A stretch of 64,000 nt of DNA from Allosphingosinicella deserti (GTDB taxonomy: Bacteria; Pseudomonadota; Alphaproteobacteria; Sphingomonadales; Sphingomonadaceae): contig NZ_PXYI01000003.1 of assembly GCF_003012735.1 (NCBI RefSeq), positions 186,001 through 250,000 on the forward strand, given 5' to 3'. A program made the position numbers and the translations under genes. Shown here piece after piece: positions 1 through 7,821 of the stretch; position 1 is the first letter of the stretch; the number at the start of each line of letters is the position of its first letter. A model generated the notes under the pieces. The model did no database searches. It had not been told where the DNA came from and was given only the letters and a program-made list of their open reading frames with translations.

Positions 1-257
1 CATTGCCCGGCACCGTCGCGCGCGGCGAGGGCGGTATATTCGACGCCGGAGCGGCGCAGCAGCGCCCGGCAGCGATCCGGCTGCTCGCGAAGCGCGACGA
101 GCTTGCGCCCGGTGAAGGCGCCGACCGGCTGCGCCAGGTCGAGCTCGGTCCAGGGCATGTCCTCGGGATGATTGCGCCCATAGCCGTAGAGCAGCATGGC
201 GGCGAAGCCGACCAGGCCGACGGCGAGGAGGATTTTCAGCCACCGCAGGATGCGCAT
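1..257 (-). CDS. Extensin-like family protein, 3' end cut by window edge
   Basis: Only the first 85 residues are inside the window; the rest lies beyond the left edge. The N-terminus is a short basic stretch followed by a hydrophobic segment at about residues 5-25, so the protein is anchored in or exported across the inner membrane. It is followed by HPEDMPWTELDL and a Leu/Arg-rich helix with a single Cys (DRCRALL). This order (membrane anchor, 'DLPWT.LDL', then a Cys helix) matches bacterial extensin-like C-terminal domain proteins as I remember them; their biochemical role is unknown. The ATG at 257 is the first start after the NUDIX stop, 53 bp away, so it is probably last in the same minus-strand transcription unit. 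The family call rests on a short segment. Confidence 0.65.
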   Translation of the reverse strand, partial: MRILRWLKILLAVGLVGFAAMLLYGYGRNHPEDMPWTELDLAQPVGAFTGRKLVALREQPDRCRALLRRSGVEYTALAARDGAGQ

Positions 258-310
258 CCGGCCCTTACGCGGAACCCTGCCTTTGTTTCCGCGCCGGCCT
301 CTGCGCCGCG

Positions 311-1066
311 TCAATGGCGCCTCGCCGTCTCGAGCGGCTCGGCGGTGATCGGGTAGCCCGCATCCTCGGGGATGCAGAGGAACCGGGCGCCGCCGCGCTC
401 CTCGATCCACGGGGTGATCTTCTGCACCGGATGCCGCGCGGCATCGGCACGCGCCGCCGCGATCGAAGCGAAGCCGGCGAGGCGCTCGAGGGTGCGCCGG
501 GTCGGGAAGATGGCGTGGGCGCGTCCGGCGGCGATGTCGGCGAGCACGTCGGCGGGGCGCGCCCAGAAAGCGTGCACGGTCTCGCCCTGATCGGCCTGCG
601 GCACCATGCGGTCCGGCGCGTCGACGAGATAGAAGAGGGTGTCGAAGCGGCGCGCTTCCCGGAAGTTCGGACACCAGCGCGCGAACGGGATCAGGGCGTC
701 GAGCGCAGCCGTGTAGCCGAGCCGCGCCAGCAGCGCCGCAAAGGGCTCGCCCGCATCGACCCCGGCGCGCAACGCGGCGGCGCCGGCGCGATCGGGGGAG
801 GGCGTCAGCGCGGGCGCGAGCCCAGTTTCCTCGATCGTTTCGCGCACGGCCGCGATCCGCGCCGCGCCGTCGGAAAGCTCGGGCGCGATCGCCAGGGCGG
901 CGACGTGATCGGCGGGATCGATGCGCCCGCCCGGAAAGACCAAAGCGCCGGCTGCGAATGCCATCGTCTTGGCCCGCTCGACGATCAGCACCTCCGGCGC
1001 ACCGCCGTGGCTCTCCCGCATCAGGATCAGGGTGGCGGCGGGGATCGGTTCGGAAAGCTCGGCCAT
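311..1066 (-). CDS. NUDIX hydrolase
   Basis: 251 residues with a NUDIX fold. The NUDIX signature is visible but interrupted: PGGRID at residues 45-50, then, after an insert of about 20 residues, RETIEETG at 75-82, the metal-binding REUxEExG part. The insert resembles the NUDT7/NUDT19 (CoA or nucleoside-diphosphate-linked) branch, so the substrate is probably a nucleotide or CoA diphosphate, but it cannot be read from the sequence. An upstream in-frame start would add 21 low-complexity residues; I prefer ATG 1066 because the protein then begins at the first beta strand and an AGG lies about 10 nt upstream. It follows the alpha/beta hydrolase by 96 bp in the same direction. Confidence 0.85.
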   Translation of the reverse strand: MAELSEPIPAATLILMRESHGGAPEVLIVERAKTMAFAAGALVFPGGRIDPADHVAALAIAPELSDGAARIAAVRETIEETGLAPALTPSPDRAGAAALRAGVDAGEPFAALLARLGYTAALDALIPFARWCPNFREARRFDTLFYLVDAPDRMVPQADQGETVHAFWARPADVLADIAAGRAHAIFPTRRTLERLAGFASIAAARADAARHPVQKITPWIEERGGARFLCIPEDAGYPITAEPLETARRH

Positions 1067-1162
1067 CCCGCGAGCCTTAGAGGGCGCGCCCGGCGTGGGA
1101 AAGCCGCCGCGCCAATCTCCCCTCCGCACGCTGGAGCGGAGGCGCGGAGCGGCAGTCTCCGC

Positions 1163-2068
1163 TCACGGGCGGCCGATCGTCTGCTCCAGAAAGGCCAGCA
1201 CGCGCCTGCGATATTCCGGGCTGTCGATGGCTGAGACGGCGGCATGGTCGTAGCCCTCGGCGATCCACAAGGTCTTGGGCCCGGGCGCCGCTGCGTACAG
1301 CGCCCGTGTCTCGGCCGGCGGGGTGTGGCGGTCCGCGCCGCCGCCGACGATCAGCACGGGACCGCGAAAGCGGGGGAGGGCGGCGATCGGCGCGAGCCGG
1401 CCTGGCCAGGCGCCCAGCCGCGGCCGCGCCTGAAAGCTGAGCAGCGGCTCCAGCAGCGTGGCCGGAACCGTGCCGAGGATCCCTGCGATGCGGTTCCGGA
1501 TTGCGCTTCGGATGTCGGGATAAACGGCCTGGAGGATCAGGGCGTCGGCGGTGACCGGTCCGTGGTCGCCGAGCAGCGCCGAGGCTCCGCCGAGCGAGAC
1601 TCCGATCACCGCGATCCTGCCATGGCCCTTGCGACGGAGCCAGGCGAGTGAGGCGGCGGCGTCGCGCGATTCCTCCAGGCCGAAGCTCTTGCCTGCAGAC
1701 GCGGATCGGCCGTGGCCGCGAAGATCGATGGCGAGTGCCGCATAGCCGCGCTCCGCGAACCAGGCGACGTTGCCGGCGAGGGCTGCCCGTGAGGCGCCGT
1801 TGCCATGGAGGAGAAGAATGGCCGGCGCATCGGCGCTGCGACCGGGCCAGTAGCTGCCGGCGAGCGCGAGCCCGTCGCTGCTCTCCAGCCTGACCGGGGT
1901 TGCCGGCGCAGGGGGAAGCGGGACGGCCGAGGGCGTCGCGCGCACCATCAATGCGCCGAGCAGCCACGACGCCGCGAGGCCGAGGATCAGCAGCAGAAGG
2001 AGCAGCCGGACCAAGGTCCCGCCGGCGAAAAGGCTTTGCACCCTCGCAGGCTCTCGCTGCCGGGCCAC
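1163..2068 (-). CDS. Membrane-anchored alpha/beta hydrolase
   Basis: 301 residues. A hydrophobic segment at about 17-42 should anchor the protein in the inner membrane with the catalytic domain outside. The alpha/beta-hydrolase elements are in order: oxyanion region LLLHGNG (85-91), nucleophile elbow GVSLGG with Ser158, acid Asp246 in GGGADRHT and His274 in GYDHA. The closest known types are serine aminopeptidase/BAAT-like or dienelactone-hydrolase-like esterases; the substrate is unknown. It starts 15 bp after the stop of the LytTR response regulator, so it is almost certainly co-transcribed with the two-component pair and may be one of its outputs. Confidence 0.85.
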   Translation of the reverse strand: MARQREPARVQSLFAGGTLVRLLLLLLILGLAASWLLGALMVRATPSAVPLPPAPATPVRLESSDGLALAGSYWPGRSADAPAILLLHGNGASRAALAGNVAWFAERGYAALAIDLRGHGRSASAGKSFGLEESRDAAASLAWLRRKGHGRIAVIGVSLGGASALLGDHGPVTADALILQAVYPDIRSAIRNRIAGILGTVPATLLEPLLSFQARPRLGAWPGRLAPIAALPRFRGPVLIVGGGADRHTPPAETRALYAAAPGPKTLWIAEGYDHAAVSAIDSPEYRRRVLAFLEQTIGRP

Positions 2069-2083
2069 GCAGTCAAGGTCGCG

Positions 2084-2836
2084 TCAGGCGGGCAGGCCGA
2101 GCCGCTCCGCAACAGTCTTGGAATAATTGGGACCGACCTGGACGACCGCGCCGTCACGCAGCACGAGCGCGTTGATCGTCTTGCCCATGCGCTGGACCTC
2201 GACGACCTGGCTCGGCCGCGCGAAGGCCGAGCGATGGACGCGCAGGAGCTGGTTCGAATCCAGTTTCTCCTCCAGCGCGCGCATCGACATGCGGATGATG
2301 TGGCTGCGGGTGGCGGTGTGGAGCATCACATAATCCCGCTGGGCCTCGATCCAGTCGATCGATTCCACCGGCACGAACACCGCGCCCGACCGGGTCGACA
2401 CCCAGATCCCGTCGTCATGTTCCGGCCGTGCCGCCGCATCCTGCGCAGCGATTCGGTCGGCGATGCCGCGCAGGATCTTGCGGCGCTTGGCGCGTTCCAC
2501 CGCCTGCCACAGCCGATCGAATCGCACCGGCTTCAGCAGGTAATCGGCGGCCTCGACCTCGAACGCATCGGGCGCATATTGCTCGAACGCCGTGACGAAG
2601 ATGATTTCGGGCCGAAGCTCCGGCGGCAGCGACGAGGCGACGCGCAGCCCGTTCTGCTCGGGCATCTGGATGTCGAGAATGGCAAGATCGGGCTTCAGCC
2701 GGCCGATCGCCTCGGCGGCCTCGGTGCCGTCCCGCGCGACTCCGACGATCTCGACGTCGGCCATGTCCTGGAAGAAGATCTGCAGACGATCGAGCGCCAG
2801 CGGCTCGTCGTCGACGAGGAGGGTGCGCAAGGTCAT
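2084..2836 (-). CDS. LytTR-family response regulator
   Basis: 250 residues. The N-terminal receiver has the acidic pair in LLVDDEP (6-12), the phosphoacceptor Asp55 in LAILDIQMPE, a TAF motif and the conserved Lys in YLLKPV. The C-terminal third (about 145-245) is a LytTR DNA-binding domain, recognisable from YVMLHT, the MRALEEKL helix and LLRVHRSAFA. LytTR proteins bind short direct repeats as dimers and often control cell-surface or secretion genes. Its start overlaps the stop of the upstream histidine kinase by 4 bp, so the two are translationally coupled and form a cognate pair. Confidence 0.95.
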   Translation of the reverse strand: MTLRTLLVDDEPLALDRLQIFFQDMADVEIVGVARDGTEAAEAIGRLKPDLAILDIQMPEQNGLRVASSLPPELRPEIIFVTAFEQYAPDAFEVEAADYLLKPVRFDRLWQAVERAKRRKILRGIADRIAAQDAAARPEHDDGIWVSTRSGAVFVPVESIDWIEAQRDYVMLHTATRSHIIRMSMRALEEKLDSNQLLRVHRSAFARPSQVVEVQRMGKTINALVLRDGAVVQVGPNYSKTVAERLGLPA

Positions 2837-3960
2837 GCGACGAGCTCCAGCTTCGGCGTGGCGTTGATCGGCAGCCGGACGATGGCGAGAAAGCCTTCGT
2901 CATGGACCATCGTCTCGAGCCGGCCGCGCGCGCCGTAGAGCACTTCAAGGCGACGGCGCGTATTGGCGAGCCCGACGCCTGTGCCCAGAGACGTGGAGGG
3001 GCCTGTCCCGGTCTCGCCCGAAGGCCCATTTGCGGGCGTCTTCCGCGGCGGCCCGCCATTGTCGGTGACGCTGAGCAGCAGGTCGCTACCCTCCTGCCGG
3101 GCGGCGACGCGGATGATCACCGGTTTGCTGGTCGGCGCGACCGCGTGCTTCAGCGCATTTTCGACCAGCGGCTGCAGGATGAAATTGGGTATCGGCAAAT
3201 CAAGCAAAGCGTCCGGACAGACGAATTCCACCGTCAGCCGGTCTCCGAAGCGGATCGATTCGATCTCCAGATAGGTCTGCAGCATGTCGAGCTCCTCGCC
3301 GATGCTGACGCTTCCGCGCCCGTCGGACATCAGGGCGGTGCGCAGGAAATCGCAGAGGCGCGACAGCATCTTCTCGCCGTCGCGGTTGCGGCCGGTGACG
3401 ATCAGCGAGGAGATCGCGTTCAATGTGTTGAACAGGAAATGGGGATTGAGCTGCAGCCGCAAGGCGGTGAGCTGGGCCGTCTGTGCGAGCGAGCGCGCTT
3501 CGGCGAGCTGCAGGTCGCGCTCCCGCACCGCCTGGTTGGTCTGGAGGATGACGTAGATCGTGCCGAGCAGGCCGAACAGCCACGAGAAGCTGATGAAGTT
3601 CGACACGGTCATGTGGAGAACCTCCTCGGGAACGCGATGCCCCTTCATGAACAGCCGCACCACTTCTCCGCCCAGCCAGCTGTCGAACAAGGAGAAGACG
3701 AAGGCGGCGGCACACACCGCGGCGAAGACGCCCGCGATCCGCGCAAACTCGCGGCTCTCCTGGAGCCGCGCGGCGACCCGGTAGAGGAGAACGGACAAGC
3801 CGATCCCCATGACGATGTCGATCGCCACGTAGCCGGCGGCGAATGCCGGCATGTGCCCGGTCGCGATCAGGCTGGGCATGACGAACAGGATCGCCGTGAA
3901 CAGCCACACGCCGAGCGTGAGCCTCGCGGCCTGTCCCCCCAGCGAATGTGCCCTCGTCAT
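2833..3960 (-). CDS. LytS/YehU-type sensor histidine kinase
   Basis: 375 residues. The N-terminal half has four hydrophobic segments (about 14-35, 40-60, 74-95 and 120-140) with only short loops, so the stimulus is probably sensed in the membrane. A short coiled coil follows (about 140-165). The His_kinase domain has the phosphoacceptor His174 in NPHFLFNTLN, an N-box PLVENALKHAV and a G-box GVGLANTRRRL, all typical of the LytS class. The C-terminal ATPase region holds a Gly/Pro/Ser/Thr-rich insert between the N and G boxes that looks like a local expansion. It is the first gene of the minus-strand unit and overlaps the response regulator by 4 bp. Confidence 0.95.
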   Translation of the reverse strand: MTRAHSLGGQAARLTLGVWLFTAILFVMPSLIATGHMPAFAAGYVAIDIVMGIGLSVLLYRVAARLQESREFARIAGVFAAVCAAAFVFSLFDSWLGGEVVRLFMKGHRVPEEVLHMTVSNFISFSWLFGLLGTIYVILQTNQAVRERDLQLAEARSLAQTAQLTALRLQLNPHFLFNTLNAISSLIVTGRNRDGEKMLSRLCDFLRTALMSDGRGSVSIGEELDMLQTYLEIESIRFGDRLTVEFVCPDALLDLPIPNFILQPLVENALKHAVAPTSKPVIIRVAARQEGSDLLLSVTDNGGPPRKTPANGPSGETGTGPSTSLGTGVGLANTRRRLEVLYGARGRLETMVHDEGFLAIVRLPINATPKLELVA

Positions 3961-4149
3961 CCCCGCAAGCGCTCCCCTGTCGGTTCCCGATGTGCCCCCC
4001 GAGGTTCCATACCCCTTTTGGCGCGATCATGCGCGATCCTTCGTCGCAGGAATCGGCGGCTTTGCAGAGGAAGGGCATCCCGGGTGCGGTGGGGGAAAGG
4101 CACCCGGGATGCGGCCGGCGGACGAGCCGGATCGCTCGCCCGCCGACGT

Positions 4150-5079
4150 TCATGGGCTCGGGCGTGTCGGTGCCGCGAATCCGGTTCCGGCGTGGTCTTC
4201 GCTCGTTGCGGGGGGTGGAGCGGGCGTGGCGGCAGGCGTGGCGCCGCGGCGCGGCTCGGGGCGGGGGACGAGCTCGTCGACGATCAGCTTCCAGCCCTCG
4301 TTGCGCCGCTGCCAGAGCCGGACATAATGGCCGTTCAACGTCCGCCCGCCTTGCTCCCAATCCGCGTGGCCAAAGGAATAACCGAGATCCCCCGCGTCCG
4401 AGACTCCGCTTCCGAGCGGGCGGGTCCGGATCGATTGCGGGCCGTGCAGCAGCGCGGCGGAGAAGGCGGCGCGTCCGATGAAGGGCTGCGGCCCCTGACG
4501 CATCACCCGCGCATCGTCGGCAAGCACCGCGTCGAGCGCCGCGCGGGCGTCGCCCGCGAGCGCGCTGTTCAGCTTGGCTTCGACCGCGTCGAGCTCGGCC
4601 GCCGCGCCCGCGCCGCCGGCAGTGCCGGGCGCCAGCGATACGAACGGGGCGTCGCTGCCGATCGCGCTCGGCGCCGCGGTCGGCGTGCCGTGATCGAGCA
4701 GCCATCGCCAGCGTCCGTCCAGCTGGCGCTTCCAGATCGTGAAGAACCAGCCCTGGCCCGTGTTGCGGCCGTCGTCGCTGACGAACGGGCCGGTGGTGAA
4801 GCCGAGATCACCGGATTGCGCGATACCGGCATAGACCGGCCACCAGCGCAGGCTGCCGGGTGCGTCACCCAGTTTCTCGAAATGCGGCCTCGCCGGCGTC
4901 GGCTCCGGTACGAGCAGGATTCCGTCTTCCGCCGCGAACGTCTTGAAGGCCGCGCTGATCCCCTGGTCCTGCGCCATGGCCGCAAAGGCCCGTTCCGCCG
5001 CCACCACCGGCGCGGCGTCGCTCGCAAACGCGGCCGCCGGCGCGGACAGGGACATCAGGAACAGACAGGCTCGCAGCAT
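4150..5079 (-). CDS. Secreted protein with two DUF4440/SnoaL-like domains
   Basis: 309 residues from the ATG at 5079, which begins a good signal peptide (MLRACLFLM to AFASDA, cleaved near residue 20). A start 27 nt upstream would place charged residues before it. Two copies of an NTF2-like fold can be read: residues about 25-160, with WRWLLDHG, and about 175-295, with GWKLIVDELV. Both end in the 'W.LL.D' strand typical of DUF4440/calcium-calmodulin-kinase-II-association-like proteins. The Ala/Pro-rich tail is probably disordered. Function unknown; the fold usually binds small hydrophobic ligands or serves as a ketosteroid-isomerase-like enzyme. It is monocistronic, between the kinase and the VOC cluster. 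Confidence 0.75.
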   Translation of the reverse strand: MLRACLFLMSLSAPAAAFASDAAPVVAAERAFAAMAQDQGISAAFKTFAAEDGILLVPEPTPARPHFEKLGDAPGSLRWWPVYAGIAQSGDLGFTTGPFVSDDGRNTGQGWFFTIWKRQLDGRWRWLLDHGTPTAAPSAIGSDAPFVSLAPGTAGGAGAAAELDAVEAKLNSALAGDARAALDAVLADDARVMRQGPQPFIGRAAFSAALLHGPQSIRTRPLGSGVSDAGDLGYSFGHADWEQGGRTLNGHYVRLWQRRNEGWKLIVDELVPRPEPRRGATPAATPAPPPATSEDHAGTGFAAPTRPSP

Positions 5080-5407
5080 CGCATACCTCGCAAGATCGTC
5101 CGTCACGGCAAGCCTGAAGGGAGGACCTCCCGTGACGGTGCTGCGGGGCTAGAAGGGAAAGGCAGCCGTAGCGCTTTTCGTGCGACCGGGTGGCGGCGTG
5201 CCGCGACCTGGAGCGACCGGCGCGACGAAGGCGACCATTGCGGCGACGAAGCCGGAGGCGCAGATTCCGTGAGCGTCGGTAGGGACGGTCCCGGCCGGGG
5301 CCGTTCGCGATCCCGGGTCACAGGGGCGCGCACCATTCAGCCGCTCGGTTCTCGTGTGGCCGGTGGGCGGCAGATTGGCGGGCGGATTGCGCCGGCCGGT
5401 CACCGGC
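5080..5407. other. Intergenic region upstream of DUF4440 gene
   Basis: 328 bp without a convincing gene. An 84-codon minus-strand frame here is Pro/Arg/Thr-rich and has no family resemblance. The only structure seen is the inverted repeat at 5100-5138, listed separately. Confidence 0.5.
5100..5138. promoter_or_regulatory. Nested inverted repeats in DUF4440 leader
   Basis: Two overlapping perfect inverted repeats: CCGTCACGG (5100-5108) with CCGTGACGG (5130-5138), and GGGAGG (5119-5124) with CCTCCC (5126-5131) around a single A. They share bases, so the two hairpins are mutually exclusive. The element is 21-60 bp upstream of the ATG at 5079, where an operator or a leader-RNA switch would be expected. 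No U-tract follows, so it is not a classical terminator. The role is inferred. Confidence 0.4.
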
Positions 5408-6187
5408 TCACTTCGTGGTCGAGACGAGCGCGAAGGAGACGCCCTCCGGATCCGTGGCCATGACGATGAACGATCCGTCCGGCACCGGCATCGGCCCCAT
5501 CGTCACCGTCCCGCCATGCTCGCCGATTCGCGCCGCCGCGGCGTCGATGCCGTCGACGACGAAGTAGAAATTCCACACCGGGCGGGGGATGTGCGGCTGC
5601 CGCGTCATGATGCCGCCGACCGCTTCGTCTCCGGACGTCCGGAACAGGCGGTAATTGCCCATCGGCCCCATGTTCAACACCGAATCCTCGGTCCAGCCGA
5701 ATTGCTCGGCGTAGAAGGGGAATATTGCGTCGCCGTCCTCGGCATAAAGTTCGTGCCAACCGGTGTGCCCCGGGGTCATCCGTGGCTTTGGCGGCGGCAC
5801 GTCGTCGCGCGGCAGCGGCGCGAGGATCATGAACTTGGCGCCTTGCGGATCGGCGACCGCGGCGAAGCGCCCGACCTCGGGAATATCGTCCGGCGCACGA
5901 AGCACGCGGCCGCCCCCGGCCTCGATGCTGGCGGCAGCCGAGTCGGCATTGCTCACCTCGACATAGCCGACCCATCCCGGCTCTCCGCCGGCTTCGCAGC
6001 CCTCGCCCGACAAGCCCATCAGCCCGGCAACGCCGATCCCATCGGTCTTGAGCAGGCTATAGCCGGAGTGGGGACCGCCCAAATCCTCAGTCTCCCAACC
6101 GACCACCGCGCCGTAAAAGGCTTTCGCCCCCGCGGCGTCGCGAGTCAGCAATTCGTACCAGAAGAAGCCGCTCGGGTTGCTCTGCAT
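5408..6187 (-). CDS. VOC-family protein, two fused glyoxalase domains
   Basis: 259 residues from the ATG at 6187. Two vicinal-oxygen-chelate modules lie in tandem: about 7-125 (FFWYELLTRD, FYGAVVGW) and 138-255 (GWHELYAEDG, FYAEQFGW, WNFYFVVD). This is the CFP32/27-kDa-antigen type of double glyoxalase. Metal ligands typical of glyoxalase I are not obvious in the first module. The role is usually assigned as dioxygenase or resistance-like but is not established. It is the last gene of a minus-strand cluster with a DUF1428 protein and a second VOC protein, which face the divergent HxlR regulator. Confidence 0.88.
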   Translation of the reverse strand: MQSNPSGFFWYELLTRDAAGAKAFYGAVVGWETEDLGGPHSGYSLLKTDGIGVAGLMGLSGEGCEAGGEPGWVGYVEVSNADSAAASIEAGGGRVLRAPDDIPEVGRFAAVADPQGAKFMILAPLPRDDVPPPKPRMTPGHTGWHELYAEDGDAIFPFYAEQFGWTEDSVLNMGPMGNYRLFRTSGDEAVGGIMTRQPHIPRPVWNFYFVVDGIDAAAARIGEHGGTVTMGPMPVPDGSFIVMATDPEGVSFALVSTTK

Positions 6188-6277
6188 CGTCAATGCTCCT
6201 CTTCGGGCGCCTCGCGCGCCACCAGTGTGCCGAGCGAGGCAAGCCTGGATTTGCGCGTGGTGTCGCTGGATTCCAAG

Positions 6278-6310
6278 GATCTGCGCCGGAGCATCGCTCC
6301 GGCGCAGATC
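6278..6310 (-). terminator. Perfect 15-bp stem hairpin after DUF1428 gene
   Basis: GATCTGCGCCGGAGC (6278-6292) and GCTCCGGCGCAGATC (6296-6310) form a perfect stem with a 3-nt loop. It begins 4 bp beyond the DUF1428 stop in the direction of transcription and lies 90 bp before the VOC start. There is no U-run, so it may be a Rho-independent-like attenuator, an RNA stabiliser or an operator. The symmetry is certain; the function is inferred. Confidence 0.5.
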
Positions 6311-6314
6311 GGCT

Positions 6315-7031
6315 TCAGCGGTCGAGTATGGGTTCGAAGCCGCCCCAGAACATCCGCTTGCCGTCGAACGGCATCTCCCCGTCCGGCTTCGACGATTCGT
6401 CGGCCATGAGCTTGGCCCAGCCGTCGTCGCGCACCGCCTTGGAGGGCCATTCGATCCAGGAGAAGACGACATTCTCCCCGTCGACCGCCTTCACCGCCCG
6501 CCGATAATCGGTGACCTTGCCGTCGGGGACGTCGTCCCCCCAGCTTTCGACGACCCGCACCGCGCCATATTCCCGGAACTTTACCGCCATCCGCGCGGCG
6601 AGCGTCCGATAGGCTTCCTTGTTGTCGTTCGGCACCGGCAGGACGAAGCCGTCGACATAGGCGCCGCGCGCGCCGTCGCTTTCGTCCAGCAGGGATTCGA
6701 AACCGCCCATGATCATGCGCTTGCCGTCGAACGGCATGGAAGTTCCCATGTCCTTCATTCGCGGATCGCTCATCATCTTGGCATTGGCGGCGTCACGCGC
6801 CGCGCGGGAGGGATATTCGAACCACGAGAAGACCACCGTCTCCCCATCCTGCGCCTGCACCGCGCCTTTGAAGTCGGTGACCTTGCCGTCGGGCACGTCG
6901 TCGCCCCAGGTCTCCACCATCCGGGCCACGCCGAATTCGGCGAACAAAGGCTGCGCCTGCTCGGCATGGGCCTTGTAGCTGTCCTTGTTCGCGGCCGGCA
7001 CGGCCAGCACGAAGCCTTCCACATAGGTCAT
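6315..7031 (-). CDS. Tandem DUF1428 protein
   Basis: 238 residues made of two copies of DUF1428 (a dimeric alpha/beta-barrel fold): residues about 1-115 and 122-238. Each copy repeats the same landmarks: YVEGFVL/YVDGFVL, VETWGDDVPDGKVTD/VESWGDDVPDGKVTD, VVFSWFEYPS/VVFSWIEWPS and MPFDGKRM followed by GGFE. DUF1428 normally occurs as a single domain of about 120 residues that dimerises, so this is a fused dimer. Function unknown; the family (E. coli YbaA-like) is uncharacterised. The ATG at 7031 gives the canonical MTYVEGF start with GAAGGAGA just upstream. It lies between two VOC genes. Confidence 0.9.
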   Translation of the reverse strand: MTYVEGFVLAVPAANKDSYKAHAEQAQPLFAEFGVARMVETWGDDVPDGKVTDFKGAVQAQDGETVVFSWFEYPSRAARDAANAKMMSDPRMKDMGTSMPFDGKRMIMGGFESLLDESDGARGAYVDGFVLPVPNDNKEAYRTLAARMAVKFREYGAVRVVESWGDDVPDGKVTDYRRAVKAVDGENVVFSWIEWPSKAVRDDGWAKLMADESSKPDGEMPFDGKRMFWGGFEPILDR

Positions 7032-7117
7032 TGTCCGTCTCCTTCTCGTTGTCGAATTGGCTGATTGCCGAACTGGTCGTCGTTCACCATGCTGGCGCGG
7101 CGATGTGGGCGCGCCCC

Positions 7118-7135
7118 GGGGGGGGGGGGGGGGGG
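7118..7135. repeat. Homopolymer of 18 G
   Basis: An uninterrupted run of 18 G on the plus strand, preceded by CCCC, in the 252-bp gap between the DUF1428 start (7031) and the stop of the upstream VOC gene (7284). It is in the probable leader or promoter region of the DUF1428 gene on the minus strand (a C-tract there). Such runs are prone to slippage and also to assembly error. Confidence 0.9.
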
Positions 7136-7283
7136 TCCCGTTCGGCGCGTCCGGGACGGGCGACCCGCCGTTGCGGGCGGCTCGGTTGCCGTACCATCGC
7201 TTCCGCCCGCTGCGGCGCCAACTGACCCGCGGCACGCGTCAGGCGGGGCCGGACCCGCGTCCCGCGGTTCCGGCCGCCTGCCC

Positions 7284-7742
7284 TCAGGCGGGCTCGACTT
7301 CGGGAGCCGCCTCGGCGCTTTCCCCGCACATCGCCACTTTCGCGGCCTCGACGTCCATCCACATCACTTCCCAATGGTGGCCGTCCGGATCCTCGAAGCT
7401 GCGTCCGTACATGAAGCCATGGTCCTGGATTGCGCCGGGATCGGCCTTGCCGCCCGCGGCCGCCGCATTCTCGACGATCTCGTCCACTTCCGCGCGGCTT
7501 TCGCACGAGGTGCAGATCAGAATCTGGCTGCTGGCATGGGCATCGGCGATCGGTTTCGAGGTGAATTGCGCGTATTTTTCGTGGGTCAGAAGCATCGTGT
7601 GGATCGTTTCTGAAAACACCAGGCAATTGGCGGTCACGTCGTCGCTGAACTGATCGTTCTTGGTGGCGCCGAGCGCCTGGTAGAAGGCCGTGGAGCGCGC
7701 CAGATCGGAGACCGGCAGGTTCAGGAAAATCATCTTCGGCAT
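7284..7742 (-). CDS. VOC-family (glyoxalase/bleomycin-resistance-like) protein
   Basis: 152 residues, one VOC module of about 1-130. It starts with PKMIFLNLPVSDLARSTAFYQALG, the strand-helix unit of the fold, and ends its second half with GRSFEDPDGHHWEVMWMD, which contains the usual DPDGH/E metal-site region. It belongs to the lactoylglutathione-lyase-like group close to E. coli YnfL/PhnB-type proteins; the substrate is unknown. The ATG at 7742 is preceded by GAGAGTGAG. It is the first gene of the minus-strand cluster and lies back-to-back with the HxlR regulator, 79 bp away. Confidence 0.88.
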   Translation of the reverse strand: MPKMIFLNLPVSDLARSTAFYQALGATKNDQFSDDVTANCLVFSETIHTMLLTHEKYAQFTSKPIADAHASSQILICTSCESRAEVDEIVENAAAAGGKADPGAIQDHGFMYGRSFEDPDGHHWEVMWMDVEAAKVAMCGESAEAAPEVEPA

Positions 7743-7821
7743 CTCACTCTCCCTCAAATTCTCGCCGTCGGGCGAATCGCCTGTTTGATCTTGATGCCCT
7801 GATGAGTTATCGAAAGCAACC

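Noticed and set aside
5149-5403. 84-codon minus-strand frame after the double VOC gene
   Set aside because: Starts with a GTG close to the VOC stop, but is Pro/Thr/Arg-rich without family resemblance or SD.
2902-5463. Plus-strand open frame of 853 codons
   Set aside because: It runs antisense to the clear histidine kinase and the NTF2-like gene and is Arg-rich without domains.
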